Positions 10,201 through 23,500 of a stretch of DNA of 64,000 nucleotides are shown in pieces. The stretch is taken from the NCBI RefSeq assembly GCF_016808335.1, contig NC_053139.1:40792464-40856463 (forward strand), given 5' to 3'. This DNA comes from Panicum virgatum (lineage: Eukaryota; Streptophyta; Magnoliopsida; Poales; Poaceae). Both the position numbers and the translations under genes were made by a program. Position 1 is the stretch's first letter, and each line of letters opens with the position of its first letter. Below the pieces are notes generated by a model, which saw only the letters and a program-made list of their open reading frames with translations, was not told the origin of the DNA and ran no database searches.

Positions 10201-11498
10201 GCTCTACCTTAAATACTAAGTGCTCACTTCCTGTTTACTCTATACTTGTTTGAATATATGATGAATGATAGTTTGTCCTCTCCCAGTCCTGTTGACTTTT
10301 CTCACCATATATATCACTTTCAGTTCCTAAGTGCGGGAGGAATACCACCTAGAATATTGCAACTATACATAGGTAGACTTGTAGCACACTATCACCTTGA
10401 TTTCAGGCTCTCTGCTTGTAAATGTTTCCCCTCCCGTTTTACCTTGTTGCGGATGCTTTTGTGGGCATCACATATAGGCGCACTCGGCTCAAGAAGAAGT
10501 CCCAACCAATGGCATCTAGTGGCTAGATTAGTTTCCTTTTTGTCAGGCATTTACAGAGTTTTGTTTAGGAGGATAAACATTCAGTATTGTTAGGAGGTTG
10601 TTTGAGTTTGTTAGAGCCGGCTACTTAAGGAGCTCGGCAGGAAATGTTTTGGGTAACCAATAGATGAGATCTTAACAGCTCAGAGCCTCCAAGGGAGAGT
10701 GAGTTGCCTATCTCTACGTTACCAATCCATCTACGATATCATACTGTTGCCCAGATAACTCACAATCACTTGGTAAAGGCCAGAGATCAGCTTGACCTTG
10801 GCCACTTGATTGAATTAGAATTGCAAGAAGTAGAATTCAGTTACAAGAAAGGAGGGGATGCTGTGCTATATAGGCACCAGCTCACCCACTAAAGTGCATA
10901 AAGCAAAAAGTAGCCGAGGCCCTTCAACTTGGAAGCCAAGGCAAGTCTAATTGCAAAGCTAAATGCATAATTAAGATACAAACACTAGGCTTATATGGCC
11001 ATCACATACCTCATGAAAACACACAGACGCCACGGCCCACAGGCTATATATAACTGAACAGGCATGTCGCAGGAGACTAGGCTATCTAGGCAAGTGCTAT
11101 ACTTCCAGAGGAACAGAGAGCCTATACATGAGCTTCAAATAATAGATGAGGAATTACCTCACGTCCTCAGTACTGGGAATTGGTATCTTTTCTAACAGAA
11201 TACAAATATGTGGATGAGCTGATTATTCATACAGTAGATTGTTTAGAGCATAATATTAAGCATAGTTAGAGCAGAACGAAGCATAGGACATAAAATAACA
11301 TGTAGCAGTTGAACAATAGCAAGCACAATCACACTGTTCTAAACTCGGCAAACTATGGGGGTTTTTCAACTCAATTACAAGTAAAGAGCAGTTCGATGAA
11401 TCTGCTAAGTTAAAATAAATAAATAAATAAACCATTTTACAGGCAACAATCACATGCCTGACACACTAAATTTGATACGAGCGTGCATGTACTGTTTT
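10201..11498. other. Spacer: P450 promoter and 3' side of the RING gene
   Basis: AT-rich DNA between two minus-strand genes. The right end (about 11240-11498) probably holds the 3' UTR of the RING gene. The left end holds the P450 promoter. No other feature was recognised. Confidence 0.4.
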
Positions 11499-12998
11499 CT
11501 AGAACATTGACCACCAACTTTTTTTTGTGTCTGTATGTGACATAGCGGCACTCTGGGATCTCCTCCACAGCTGCCTTCTACCACTGCTAGAAGGGTTTGC
11601 AAAGCACAAAACTAGAGCTAAAGTAACAAAACTTACAACTGGAGCGGCTGAAATAAACAGCCATCTAGTGCGCCCGCGTCCTCTATCTGGCTGTTGTGCA
11701 GCATGGACGGCATGTTCATCTGTACTGTCCTCTACTTCTGTACCATTAACTGTATGATGTGCTCCTTCAGCTACTACTTCATCAGAAGTTTCTTCAACGA
11801 TTTCTTGCTGCCGGGTGTGACCCATACCATGCATGTCCCTTTCATTTCTTGCAGCTCGCTTAGCCCTTTCATATTCTGGGTCATCTGTAGGAAGCTCATA
11901 TCGGCAAACTGGGCAAGTATTCCTAGAGCTAAGCCAGGGCAAGATGCATGATGAATGATATAGATGCATGCATGGCAGCTGTTTTGCTCTTGTTCCAATA
12001 GGCATAGGGTCTTTGCATACTGCACATATCACACTACCACTTGTGTCGTGGATTGTGGAGAGAATAGTAGATGCAAGATTTTCAATAAAGGATGTGGCTG
12101 TAGGTGGAGCTCCTCTTCTGGGATTGTTGTCCTCAGAAAATTGCTCAAGGAGCATTTGAAACTGTCTCGCGTCAGCATAGTCACCAGGATTCCCAACAAA
12201 ATGTCTTCTGATCTGTGGCCCTTCTGATTCTTCCCTCGAATTAGCATTGTTTACTCCTTGACTTCCACCTAATCTCCAAGTCCATATGGTGTCTTCAGAA
12301 TCCTGCTCGGTCAATCCAATAGGGGCAATATCATGCCAGCGGCCCAGGTGCATGGTGTCAGCTGCTTCATTCAAATCAGACTCTTCCGACTGCTCATCTT
12401 CATCATCTTCTGGATCATCGGAATCCCACTGGTCTATTCCAGCATTCATGGGATCAAAATCTGTATCTGTGTTCATGTAGCTCCCATTGTCAAGCAGCAT
12501 GGCAATGTCTCTGCCCACTGCGGTGTGGTTATCTAGAGAAGCATCCGAATCCCCACCATAGTCACCAAAACTGATATTTGATTCAATCTCACCGAATACG
12601 GAGTCGACGTAATTGAGACTGTCACTCTCATCATCTGAAGTATGCCATCTTTGGGATCGGTTTGGGGTAGAGGTATAGGATGCCTGCTGGCGCACAACTA
12701 TGGGAGAATCAATATCTGCTTCATGGCCTTGTCTTGCTAAGTTGATCAATTGGGAGAACTGCTGCGAGAAAGTGTCCTCAACAGGTCCATGCCTTGTGGC
12801 CCTGGATCTTGGCCTTCTTCTTCTTCTTTCTCGATATGTGCTGGTAGTGTCATCTCTATTGTTATCACTAAGCACAGTCATCTTGCATTCCCTGCATATG
12901 GCCAAAGCTTCAAAGCTGTCGGTCACCTCAGTATCCAGAGTAAAAGGTCTAGTGCAAACTAGGCATTGCACATCGGGTTGCCCTTGATTGCCAGACAT
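11499..12998 (-). CDS. RING-H2 E3 ubiquitin ligase with C-terminal membrane anchor
   Basis: Single-exon gene for a 499-residue protein, probably an E3 ubiquitin ligase that brings E2-ubiquitin to a substrate at a membrane. The RING-H2 finger has all eight ligands: C325, C328, C343, H345, H348, C351, C362 and C365 (core PCMHLYHSSC, TCPVC). The N-terminus has a CxxC...CxxC pair (C12, C15, C35, C38) resembling a small zinc ribbon, then a basic patch (RERRRRRPRSR). Residues 115-260 are acidic and low in complexity. A hydrophobic segment at about 446-466 is followed by a basic tail, suggesting a tail-anchored protein with the RING in the cytosol. The ATG at 12998 starts the ORF in good context. 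The region upstream is shared with the coiled-coil gene on the other strand. The substrate is unknown. I am confident of the RING and less so of the membrane anchor. Confidence 0.9.
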   Translation of the reverse strand: MSGNQGQPDVQCLVCTRPFTLDTEVTDSFEALAICRECKMTVLSDNNRDDTTSTYRERRRRRPRSRATRHGPVEDTFSQQFSQLINLARQGHEADIDSPIVVRQQASYTSTPNRSQRWHTSDDESDSLNYVDSVFGEIESNISFGDYGGDSDASLDNHTAVGRDIAMLLDNGSYMNTDTDFDPMNAGIDQWDSDDPEDDEDEQSEESDLNEAADTMHLGRWHDIAPIGLTEQDSEDTIWTWRLGGSQGVNNANSREESEGPQIRRHFVGNPGDYADARQFQMLLEQFSEDNNPRRGAPPTATSFIENLASTILSTIHDTSGSVICAVCKDPMPIGTRAKQLPCMHLYHSSCILPWLSSRNTCPVCRYELPTDDPEYERAKRAARNERDMHGMGHTRQQEIVEETSDEVVAEGAHHTVNGTEVEDSTDEHAVHAAQQPDRGRGRTRWLFISAAPVVSFVTLALVLCFANPSSSGRRQLWRRSQSAAMSHTDTKKSWWSMF

Positions 12999-14346
12999 GG
13001 ATACTTTGCACTATTGTACTCGAGCTGAATTGTGTCAGCAGTGTGCCACGGAAAGGAGCAAATATAAACTCAACTTAAGAGATGAACTGGAGTGAACAGG
13101 GGAATCCTCTTGGAGACAACTAGATCAGGTAGCTCGGTAAACATATAAAAAATATTTTTGCCCAGATGTGAACCTGCAAAGGGAACCAAAGCAGTTGGCT
13201 TGGTTATTCAGCAAAGAAAGAAGGCACCGAACTGCAAATCAGATGATAACTGAATCAGAATGTGATTAAAAAATTCATTTCATTCAGCAAACACGCCCAC
13301 GATAAACCACACTACTCAATCGGACCTGAAACCACAATTCAAGGTTACAGAAAGAAGTAGCACCAAAATAAAGCAAATATTGGACCAACATAGCACGTCA
13401 GTCAAACTCTATGGAAGCTGAGAAGGCCTACGCAATCGGACCAATCAAGCTCCATCTAGGAAACAGCGAAGCATAGTAGTGCCTCGCTTGCCACCATCCC
13501 TTGAGATAAAACAGTAAAGCCATGGAGATGAAGCTTGGAATAATAGCTTCGGATTGTATGATTCCCTCCCCCCAAATCGCGGAGCCTCAACAAAATGGAC
13601 AGAGACGACTCATTTTGCGAGTAACAGGTATCTGGACACACGCCCGATTGGACGGACCGAGCAGATGCTGCGGCGGTGGCATTTCGCCCAGCCGCAGGCA
13701 ACCGCTGACGAGATACGGCAAGGCACGAAGGGGGAGGAAATGACTACGATGGTAGAAAAACCTAGTGCGGTTGGGGAGGCTCCTCACCTTGAACTGCAGT
13801 CCACGAGCAAGCAATCGCAACTCGATTCAGCCGAATCTGCGAAGAGGGCGACGCACCGAGCACTGTGTTGTTGGATTTCCTACTTGGATTGGGGGGAAGA
13901 CGTGGGTGGCTGCCTGGCTGTGGCTGGGAGCCTGGGACTGGGAGGCTCTGGCTCGCTGCCCCTGAGAGAGGAGGAAGACGACGGAGCAGCGCCCAAGTTG
14001 GGCCGGGTCCGCTTCTTGGGCCCATCTTCCTAAAGCCCAGCCCAGGTTCTCTAGCCCAGCCCTGGTCGTCTTCCTTCCTCAAGGTTGGGTAGGATTGGTG
14101 CCTTGGTGGTGGGGGAGAAGTTATGCACAGCTTCGCTGTCGCCATCTTTTTCTAACTTTTTCTTCTTCTTCTTCCTTTTCCCTGGAGAACCAGGAGGAGT
14201 CGCCAGCTTTTGGGTTGCCATCAGCACCAGCACGGAGGAGGGAAGTCGGCGGCGACGGGTTGCCGATCACACGAAAAGCCGGTTGCTTGCTCCACTTCTT
14301 TGGCGGCGCGGTGCTGTGTACAAGACTCCTCCCTCTCCGATCCCCC
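12999..14346. promoter_or_regulatory. Shared 5' region of two divergent genes
   Basis: About 1.35 kb separates the two start codons. The half next to the RING gene is AT-rich and may contain a 5' UTR intron. The half from about 13600 is GC-richer and ends in a pyrimidine-rich TTCTTCTTC leader before the coiled-coil ATG. No TATA box was seen on either side, as is common in divergent housekeeping-type promoters. No ORF here looks real. Confidence 0.45.
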
Positions 14347-17300
14347 ATGGCCTACCGCCGGAAGCAGGGCGCCGCCGACGCTGCTGACGATCGCCGGAGC
14401 TCGTACCCCCAGGCACGCGCCCCTGCCCCTCTTTCTCTCTCCCCTGCCTCCCGAGCCCCGCTTCCGTACCATTTCTTGATGGTCGCCGATTCGGAATCGA
14501 CGCTGCCTGAATCTAATATGATCACCTAACCATCTTGCGTTGCCATGACTTACACGGGCAAAATAGCCAAGGAAATGAAAAACGCTTCCTGACTGATCAA
14601 GGATCGTCTTCGTACTTATTATCTCTAGTGGAGTAGCACACTTGCAGTATACCGTCAAATGACTGCACAGATTGACGAGTTCCTAATAGTAAACGCCTTA
14701 AATAATCATGACTCATGTGCCTTATTGGTAATCGGATGGATATGCACAGTTGCATTCCTTTAATTTTCTTTGATTCTCTTATTACAACAATAACGGTTTT
14801 GCTTTTGTAGGCCTCGGCATCATCATACAGTTACACATCTTTCGAAAGTATAAATGAGCCCAAGCTTGGATTGTGGGGAACTTTGGCAAGGAAAGCAAAG
14901 GGAATTCTCGATGAGGACGGCTTCGCACATAAGTTTGAGGACTTGAGGAAAGAAAAAACCAATAGGAACACCAGTTCATCCACTGGAGATCAGGTCAGGC
15001 AGCAATCAGCAAGTGAAGTAGATCTGAATATGTTCGAGAAAAAAGTATATCTGAATATACTGACAGTCGCAAGTGAACCTCTCTTGTATGGTCTTCAGCA
15101 ATATTTTAAGCTGCCCTTTTGCTTACATCTCTTGCAATTTCTTGTAAATTCAGGCTCCTCAGTCTCGTTGGTCATTTGAAAACCACTGGAAGACGACAGG
15201 AGATGCTGCATCTCGAATTAGGCCAGAGGCTCTTTCTGCTTCTGTCAACCAGCTTAGTGGAAGAATCAGAAATGCTTTTGAAGTATGCCTCTCTTTCTTT
15301 CTTTTTTACTTAGCTTAGCTCTGTACAGGCGTACAGCTCTTTTCCTTCAGCCTATTAATGGCATAAACCTCTGGAGTCACTTCCTAAATTAAAGACCTGC
15401 TGCTTCCTCTGTAATAGGAAAGACTCACAATTGTGGATAGTAAGACATCCAGTATTATTGAAGAGACTAAGAAAATCCAAATTAGAAGGAAGCCTACCGG
15501 CTCAAGTTCTTATGTGCCGAGTTCTGTCGCGGATACTTTCGGCTCTCCTAATGACTCATTCAATCAAGCTGAATCTGCAGCCCAGGAGACGCAACTGAAA
15601 TCATCTCGCGACGTAAGGTGACACATGCTTATATATCTTGTTGGAAAATATGTTGTTTTATCTGTTAGATAAGTCTCACAATGTGTGTCTATATATCTAT
15701 CTATATTACTAGATAGGGCTAGGTATAGCCTCCCCGGGGTGATCTCGACCGTTGATGGGATCACATGGTGGTTTTATTGGCCTCCTGTGGCTACCTAGGA
15801 ACAACCGGGGTTAAAGTGGTGACTTGGTTAAGTCTCCCGCCCCTGTATACATAAGACTGCCCTTGGGCTTCAGGGTTGAGAGAAATCAGATTATTGGGCC
15901 AACATTATCTCCTTAAATTCTCACATCTAAGGGTCTGTTTGGATCATTGCCGCAGATTGCCTAGCCAGAGTTGTGGCTGCCGCCTGCCGCACATGCATAG
16001 GCACATGTTAGGTCCACAGCCGAAGCCTAGGCATGCCGCGTATACGTATGCATCTTTCCTGTTGTTTTTCTTGCCAAGACGTGCCTAACCTGTGGCGAGC
16101 AATTTGCTCGCCACATTTGCGGCCGCGTCGCACTCTGTACTGGCGAGCAGGGGTAACAGTCCAAACAGGCCCTAAGTATAGGTTCTATGATTTCAGGATT
16201 TATGTACAGCATTAATTCTCAGTATAAATAAAAGAAGACATATGGATATTTGCTATTCTGTTGAGAGAGATTTCTAGTTCAGTTCCCTCTACTAAGTGAC
16301 AAGTTCTGTTTATATGTGCCTAGTGGTTGAAATTAATAGATATGTTATTTCAAACAATAAAAGAATTAACAGAGATAGCGCTGAAGTTGCCTCGTGTTAT
16401 ACATTTTCTAGTGTAATCAAGTATTCTGACCATACAGTTGGTGTTGTCAGCTCATTTCTCTGGTTACACTGAACTGACAGAATAGCTTTTCCCACACAAG
16501 ATTAAATTTTGGTTGATAATAATCAGTTTTATCCTTTTCACCATTATATCAATGCTTTGGATAGTGAATATATGATTTTTTTTTGTTACAATACATGCCT
16601 GTGATGATGCCTTTCTCTTGCCCATGTAATTTTTTTTCAGGTTGCCAATGCAATGGCTGCTAAAGCAAAACTTCTACTCCGTGAACTAAAATCTGTTAAA
16701 GCCGATCTAGCTTTTGCAAAGCAGAGATGTGCTCAGCTAGAAGAAGAGAACAAGATGTTGCGAGAAACAAAGCAGAAAGGGAGCAAAACTGAAGAGGACG
16801 ATGACTTGGTACTCTTTTTTCTGAACCATTTAGCTGCTTAAACTTTTTGTTTTTTGTTTTGAATTTTTCTTCATGATTTACATACATCTTGATTTTCCAC
16901 TACATTAAGAGTAGTGAATCAGTGATAAACCGATAACACATCACAAAACTCGTGAAATATTATCAGCAATTATTGAAAATCAGTAATATAGATTGCCCGT
17001 TAATGATCGTTAGATTTCTGAACATTTGCATCAAATGCTTGACTCTTCAGTAAATTGTCCCTTTTGGTGATACAAAGTCGAGGCAATTGTCTCATTTTTA
17101 TTTTTACATGACAATGTATTTGCTTTACTTCAAATAAGTTACTAACTGTTGGTACTGCCTAATTAAATGATTCTAAACTTATCCATTTCAAGATATATAT
17201 ACTGAAATACTAGTCTTTGAAACTGAAACAGATTCGTGTGCAATTGGAGACATTACTGGCGGAGAAATCAAGGCTGGCACAGGAAAATTCGACATATGCC

Positions 17301-17606
17301 CGCGAGAATCGCTTCCTGCGTGAGATTGTAGATTTTCATCAATTCGCCACCCACGACATTGTCTCCTTGGATGACGGAGACGTGGAAGACGATGACCCGG
17401 AAGAAGACAGCAATGTGATGGACGCTGAAAACATGTTACTACCTGTGGTTGAAGAAAATTCAGGAGATGACAAGGAACCGATCTCCCCTGTTCCCCCAGA
17501 ATCTCCAAATCTCAGCCCAGCAGAAGAATCATCCCCGAAATGCAGCAATTCGCAAAGCGTTACTGATTCACCAAACATTGCCAGAGCCAAATGCATCAGC
17601 ATCTGA
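14347..17606 (+). CDS. Plant coiled-coil protein of unknown function (six exons)
   Basis: Exons 14347-14412, 14811-14993, 15154-15282, 15418-15612, 16641-16808 and 17232-17606 join in phase 0 throughout and give about 371 residues. The N-terminus is basic and polar (MAYRRKQG), followed by a conserved-looking [21 protein letters not shown] segment. The middle is helical with heptad-like leucines ([35 protein letters not shown], then [28 protein letters not shown]), a long coiled coil formed by exons 5 and 6. The C-terminus is acidic and Ser/Pro-rich. No enzyme motif, signal peptide or membrane segment is seen. The function is not recognised; plant families of this shape are usually annotated only as coiled-coil or tropomyosin-like. 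Introns 2-5 use GT-AG. The best in-frame end of exon 1 uses a GC donor (CAG/GCACGC); a GT donor further downstream is possible and would lengthen exon 1. Intron 4 carries a MITE. Confidence 0.82.
15931..16172. mobile_element. PIF/Harbinger-like MITE in intron 4
   Basis: A 242-bp element with terminal inverted repeats GGGTCTGTTTGGATC and (reverse complement of the right end) GGGCCTGTTTGGACT, flanked by TAA on both sides (15928-15930 and 16173-16175). It has no coding capacity. It sits within an intron and leaves the splice sites intact. Confidence 0.8.
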
Positions 17607-19101
17607 AGCAGCTTGACGCATGTGGCTTGGCGGCTTGTTCGGGGATTATTTCAGCTGGTTTGGTTGTGCTCTTGTGACTTTGTGTGTATAAAATTTTCTC
17701 GATTCTTTCCCCCACATTGGTTTGCAATTGTATGTAACATGTGTATAGTATAGTTACAACAGGTTTCTGCATTTTGTATAAAGTGTATAGCAGATTGGTT
17801 TCCATGCATGCGGGGTTTTGATGAAAAACTGGCTTGTGTGGTTTGGGAGAGTTGTTTGTAATGATGCATGTAGTTACTGGTGAATTTGGCTGGTGTGAAT
17901 AAGCAAAATGAAAACAGCATTTTATTTGAAGAGTGGGATTTGACGACTGGTGTGTGTACATGTACATCCATCTCCCAGTCCCATGGCAAGAGAGGACGAG
18001 GGGATCTGAAGCCCAATGTTCGTTGTACAAACATCCATTGTGGGGGGGGGGGGGGGGGGGGGGGGGGTTGATGTTTGCGTTAAAGTTAAACAAGGCCCGT
18101 AAATTTCTTGTCGCTCTCTGCTGCATTCAGACGAAATGAAAAGGAGAAAACAATCGTTGGCTGCTGGATGGGGATGGAGATGCGATCAAATGGAAGCAAA
18201 GGCACCGACCGATGGTCGTCATGCTGCTGCTGCTGCCGCGCCGTGGGGTGTCCACCTGACGGTCCGTTGGTGTCATGGTGACGAGTTAATGTTAATCACC
18301 AGGAGACACTTGATCATGGAATAGAGGCCGTCATGGAAACCATGGCATCAAATTTCGTATTCTTTTTTCGAAGCGGGAAGTCAAATTTCGTATGTCGTAT
18401 GTATGTATATACAAGCAAAACCACTGCAGCGTAGTGCTGGCTTGCCACGGTACTACTTTGGATCTTGTGCGTTCATGTAGTTATCCAGTCGAAAACTATA
18501 CTGGTCATTGTCCGTGCCGTCGCTGGAGGAGACAGGCCGGAGATCCCATAAAAATTGTATGTCTGCTGCTGATGTTCCCAGCTTCCTTCTTTAGCTGCTG
18601 GCCCATAGTCGTGCACAGGTAAAGATAGGGTTTCACCTCGTTTTGCCGCTGCATGCCTAACCTGCTTCTTGAAAGTTTTATTATGATTCGCTTCCACTTC
18701 CAAATAAATTCCATATTGCAGGCTCCGATCCAAAGAGGAGAGGAAGAGCAGCATTGATGTATTTTGATTCTGACAGAGGAAATGAAACGGAGCATGCAGT
18801 TTCTCTGGTTTTTCTTGTCTAGCTCATCTTCTTTCTTGGGCGGCTATATATGGTATGTCGTCCTTGCATCGATCCAGCACTTGCCAGCCCCAGCAATAAT
18901 GCCGGAAAAAAAGATCTCCCCCGTAACGTACTCATCAGTTTCGCATTACAAAAAAGCTTTCATATTTGCACTGTGTGTCAGATATGTGGAAATAGCCTTG
19001 CTCATCAGCTTGGGATTAAGCCTACTGGAGTAGCACATAAACAAAAACGAGGAGACCAGGAGCATCCTTGCCGGACCATGGGCTCATAGTCCTTCCTCAT
19101 C
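17607..19101. other. 3' UTR and spacer with a long poly-G run
   Basis: The first few hundred bases are probably the 3' UTR of the coiled-coil gene. A run of 26 G lies at 18042-18067. Nothing else was recognised. Confidence 0.4.
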
Positions 19102-19268
19102 AAAAATTTAGTGTCTAATCATAATCTAATTAGACTCATTAGATTCGTTACAAGCAAACTATTCAATTAATTTTTTTTTATTTCGTCTAGATTTAATACT
19201 TTATACATCTAAAATTCTCATTTGATGGGATAGTTTTAGAATTTTAAATTTTGCAACTAAACAAGGGC
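19102..19268. mobile_element. MITE fragment
   Basis: AT-rich piece ending in AACTAAACAAGGGC, a common terminal motif of grass MITEs. Internal sequence includes ATTAGATTCGT, shared with the full-length element at 19760-20095. The opposite terminus was not found. Confidence 0.5.
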
Positions 19269-19759
19269 TGAACTGATGATGATCTTCAGTCCACTTACAA
19301 AAGAGCCCCTGGCAATTTAAATTAGTAATTTTATCAGCCACATTTACAATTTTTTGTTGTATGCATTGAGTCTGCAGGTCCGTATAAAATCTCAAGTGGT
19401 CCATGCTTGGGAGCCAAATGGAAAGGAAATTCATTCTGTTTCTGTTGATTGTTAGCAGTAGTATTTTTCTTTCGTATTAAATCAGCACCGGCCACTAACT
19501 ATCAACTAGTCGGTACTGCTTTTCTCTCACAACAAATTAGCACTAGTCACCGGCCACAGGCCACAGCCAGCAGAACAGAGTGATTTGGCATTAAGCAGCA
19601 CCTAATATGTGTATGTGCCCTTTCATTTTCTTCGAGCTAGTGCCGCCCTTTTTGACCCACCGACTGAACAACAATTATTAGGAAAACAGGAAATAATACT
19701 TACAGCTAGACCAAGAGTAGTCGAACCCACTGATCAGTTAATCGACTGAGAACCAGTAA

Positions 19760-20095
19760 GGCCCTGTTTAGATCACACCCCATAAATCTCGTAAACGCAA
19801 AAAAAACATCATATTGAATGTTTCGACACATACATGGAGTACTAAATAAAGTCTATTTATAAAACTTTTTGCATGGATGGGCTGTAAATTACGAGACGAA
19901 TCTAATGAGCATACTTAATTCATGATTTGCAACAATGATGCTACAGTAACCATCCGCTAATTATTACTTAATCATGGATTAATTAACATCATTAGATTCG
20001 TCTCGTGATTTACAACCCATCTGTGCAAAAAAATTTATAAATAAATTTCATTTAGTACTTCAAATTAATAAAATTCCGTGGAACTAAACACGGTG
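19760..20095. mobile_element. Harbinger-like MITE with TAA target duplication
   Basis: A 336-bp element. The left end is GGCCCTGTTTAGATC, and the right end reads CACCGTGTTTAGTTC on the other strand. TAA flanks both sides. It contains an internal inverted repeat around ATTAGATTCGTCTCG. Confidence 0.78.
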
Positions 20096-20550
20096 TAATA
20101 TAATGGACGACTAGCCAGCTCATATTGTACGGAGAAAAGAGAACAAAAAAAAACAGGGGAGGAAATCGGTGTCTGACGACGCGCCCGATCAGGCCGGCGG
20201 AGAGACGCAGCGCCTACGACTATTGGCCGAGCAGCCAGCTAGTAGCAGGGCCCGCCACAATCACGGAGGCGTCTCCGCCAGCAGCTGGCGAACAGTGGCC
20301 GAAACCATTATCTTGCTCTTAGGCTATCCGCACCGAGCGAGGTGGGACGCGCGCCACCCGCATCCTCCTCCTCAGCCGCCGCCCGAGCCCCGCACTGCGC
20401 CCCGCTGCCGGCGTCCCTCCTCCGCCGCCGCCAGATCCCTCCTCCGTGCTGCCGGATCCGCCTTCCCCCGCCCCGCCGCCGCCGCCGCCGCCGGATCCGG
20501 CCTCGTCCTCCGCCGCCGCGACCGGATTCGGGCTCCTCCGCGGCGGCGAC

Positions 20551-23500
20551 GGAGCCAGACAGCACGGCACGCAGACGCGCAGGGCGCTGGTGCTGGCCGG
20601 CGGCCGTCAAGCACGGCGCTGCCACCGGCGGGGCGGCGCGCCTTCAGCAGCAGCCCGGCCACGGTCGGCGGGCTCACGCCTCCCCGCTCGCGGCAGCGGG
20701 TCCGGCGGCGGCCCTGACTCGCCGTCTCGTGGCCAGGCTCTACGGCGGCGGCTGCTCGGCTCTGAGCCCCCACTGGTATGGGCGTCTTGATCTGCGCCTG
20801 CCTGCTCCAGCTGCTGCTCCTGGGCGCTTCTGGGGTGGCGGCGCAGTCGCAGCCGCCGTCGCCGGCCAGGATCCTCGACGCCACGCTGCAGTACTACGCG
20901 TCCCGCGCGTTCGTGCGCCCGCGCACCGGCATTGTCTTCAATGCCACCGTCCCCGCCAACGTCACCGGCATTGCCGTCTCCGCGCTCCGCCTGCGCAGCG
21001 GCAGCCTCCGCCGGAAGGGCTTCGCGGGCTACTTCGAGTTCGGCGTCCCCACCGGCGTCGTCGTGCAGCCGTACGTCGAGCGGGTGGTGCTCGTCTACCA
21101 CAACCTCGGCAACTGGTCCGACTACTACTACCCGCTCACCGGCTACACCTACCTTGCGCCCGTGCTCGGGCTGCTGGTCTACGATGCGGCCAACTTGTCG
21201 GCCGTGGGTCTGCCGGAGCTCAACATTGTCGCGTCAGAGAGTCCGATTTCCGTGAGTTTCGGCAATGTCAGGGCAGTGCCGACGGGCAGTGCAGCGCCGC
21301 GTTGTGTGGTGTTCGATTTGAATGGCGCGCCGCATTTCCGGGACCTGGAGGGAACCAATGTGTGCTCGACGTTTCACCAAGGGCACATCTCAATAGTGGT
21401 GAACTCCAGCGAGATTGCTCCTCCTCCAGCTCCATCTGGTCCAGTTGCCCCGCCGATACCAACTTCAGGAGGTGGTGCAAAGGGAAGCTCACAGGCGTGG
21501 AAGATTGCGGTCAGCGCGGTTGGGGCTGCCGTAGGATTGGGGCTGCTGGCTTCTCTTGTGCTGTGCTTGGTGAGGCACAAAAGGGGTAAAAGGCTTGAGC
21601 TGATGGAACGGAATGCGGAGATTGGGGAGACATTGCGGATGGCGCAGGTTGGGCAGACGCAGGCACCTGTGGCGTTGGGGACACGGACACAACCGGTGAT
21701 TGAGAACGATTATGCTGCATAGTATTCTTTGATCTTTGTGTAACCAAAGACCTCATGCTGATGGCTAGAGATGAGATTGTCCATCGGTTGGTTGAGGCAG
21801 CAGATTTTCCATATCCATGATGGCGATGCTAATTGTGCTAATTTCAGAGCTCAGGATCTGCTCCATGAAGGTTCATCACATTCTTTCGGTGGGTTTGTTT
21901 CGAAGCTTAAGTTTTGAAGTGCAAGCAGTGGCTGTTCTTCATGTTCGTAATTGCCATGTTCATATGTCGGGAGTTTCTTTCATCTCCAACCAAGCAATGG
22001 AGGGGAAATGTTTGTCTATCGCACTTGGGATCCTCAGTTATTTTTTTGGGTTGCTGTATTCAAAGGAAATGGGCTTGGCAATAAATCTGAGGTAATACTC
22101 ATTGCACATCATGTGGTGATGTGTGGGTGAAATTCATTCATGAAGTTTCAATGCAGTTTGATTTTTTCCCCATTTGGCTTCTCATGTTTAGACAACTGTT
22201 AAGATGATGTAGTGATGTACATCTGTACTTATGTAGTGTTGTGGTAATTAGTCTGATTCTGATCACTTAGATTCCATTGACATTTTTTTTCTTCAGCTCT
22301 TTCTGTTTTCAGGTAGCTTTCCATTGTCTTCTGAGAAACAACCTAATTTCTAATTGTGATTTTTTTCTTCTGTGGGCTGATATCAGCGTACCAAAAAGTT
22401 CTAGTTTTTGCTGATGCTGAGTTTTGTTACATTCCACCTTCTAGTATGACCAGGTTGGCACAATGTATGTGAATTGAACAAAGGATTCAGGGATGCTCTA
22501 TGACTATTAGAAAAGTTCCAAACTGCATCATTCTCTGGTAGTGTTGTGGTTTGGCGTCAATTTTCAATTTGGTTAGAAATATTATAAGTTTCATGTAGAG
22601 CTGTCCGTGGGGGCTGAGATGATCAAAGAGAAGAAGATGCATTCATATGTACCATTTGGAACTTGTTACAGTATTTTCTGTGCTTATTACCCTTACAGAG
22701 AGTGAATCATGACTTAGGAACCCATGGAGTTCCATTCTGTTTCTTTTGCTCTTTCGCAAGCTAATTTATCATGTGCACTGCCAATCACTGAAGTTCTACA
22801 CTAGCTGGAATGGTGTATTCAAACGATTTTATAACAAGAAAGCATGAACAATCTGTGATATCAATATGAGAGCTGTGCGTAGCATTAAGTACCGTCACTT
22901 TCTAAGCATGATGTGTTCTTTTGGGACATACTTTATTTCTTGCATGTTCTGTTTCGTACTTTCGGCTGTGCAAATCATGGGGGACATGAGCACTGTAATC
23001 TGTACTTGTAGTTATGAACTAGTGCTGAAATGTGATTGCCACTTAAAAAGCTCAGATTTGGTACACATGCATATTGCCTCAAAGTTCAATACCTTTATTT
23101 AAGGTAACATGGAAGCATGGTGCTGAAATGAGAAGCAACCTTGAGTAGTACATGAGTAAATTAGTGGCATTTGCTGCATTCACAAGCATATATATGATTA
23201 GAAATCAGCTAGGGCACCGCACGTACATGATGTGACTGGTATCTTGCATCCTACAAGGAGTCCTGCTGGACTCTGGCCAAGTGCGCCAGCCAAATGCTTA
23301 GAGAGATTTGTACTATGCTTTCTTTCTCCTGAAGACGTAGATGTACATATAATAGGCAAAATGATGCTTTGGAACTTGGAAAAAAAAAAACAAGTCTTGC
23401 AAGGTTGTGTCTTTCTTCCCTGGCTGGAGCCTGGAGGGGAGAAACTACTAACCAGCAGCTGCTGGTAGCTCTGGCTGAGACGCATTTCTTTCTTTCTTTC

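Noticed and set aside
20169..21589. Long ORFs overlapping the DUF1191 gene in other frames (also at 27324-28184)
   Set aside because: Arg/Ala/Pro-rich shadows of a GC-rich gene; the DUF1191 frame explains the conservation.
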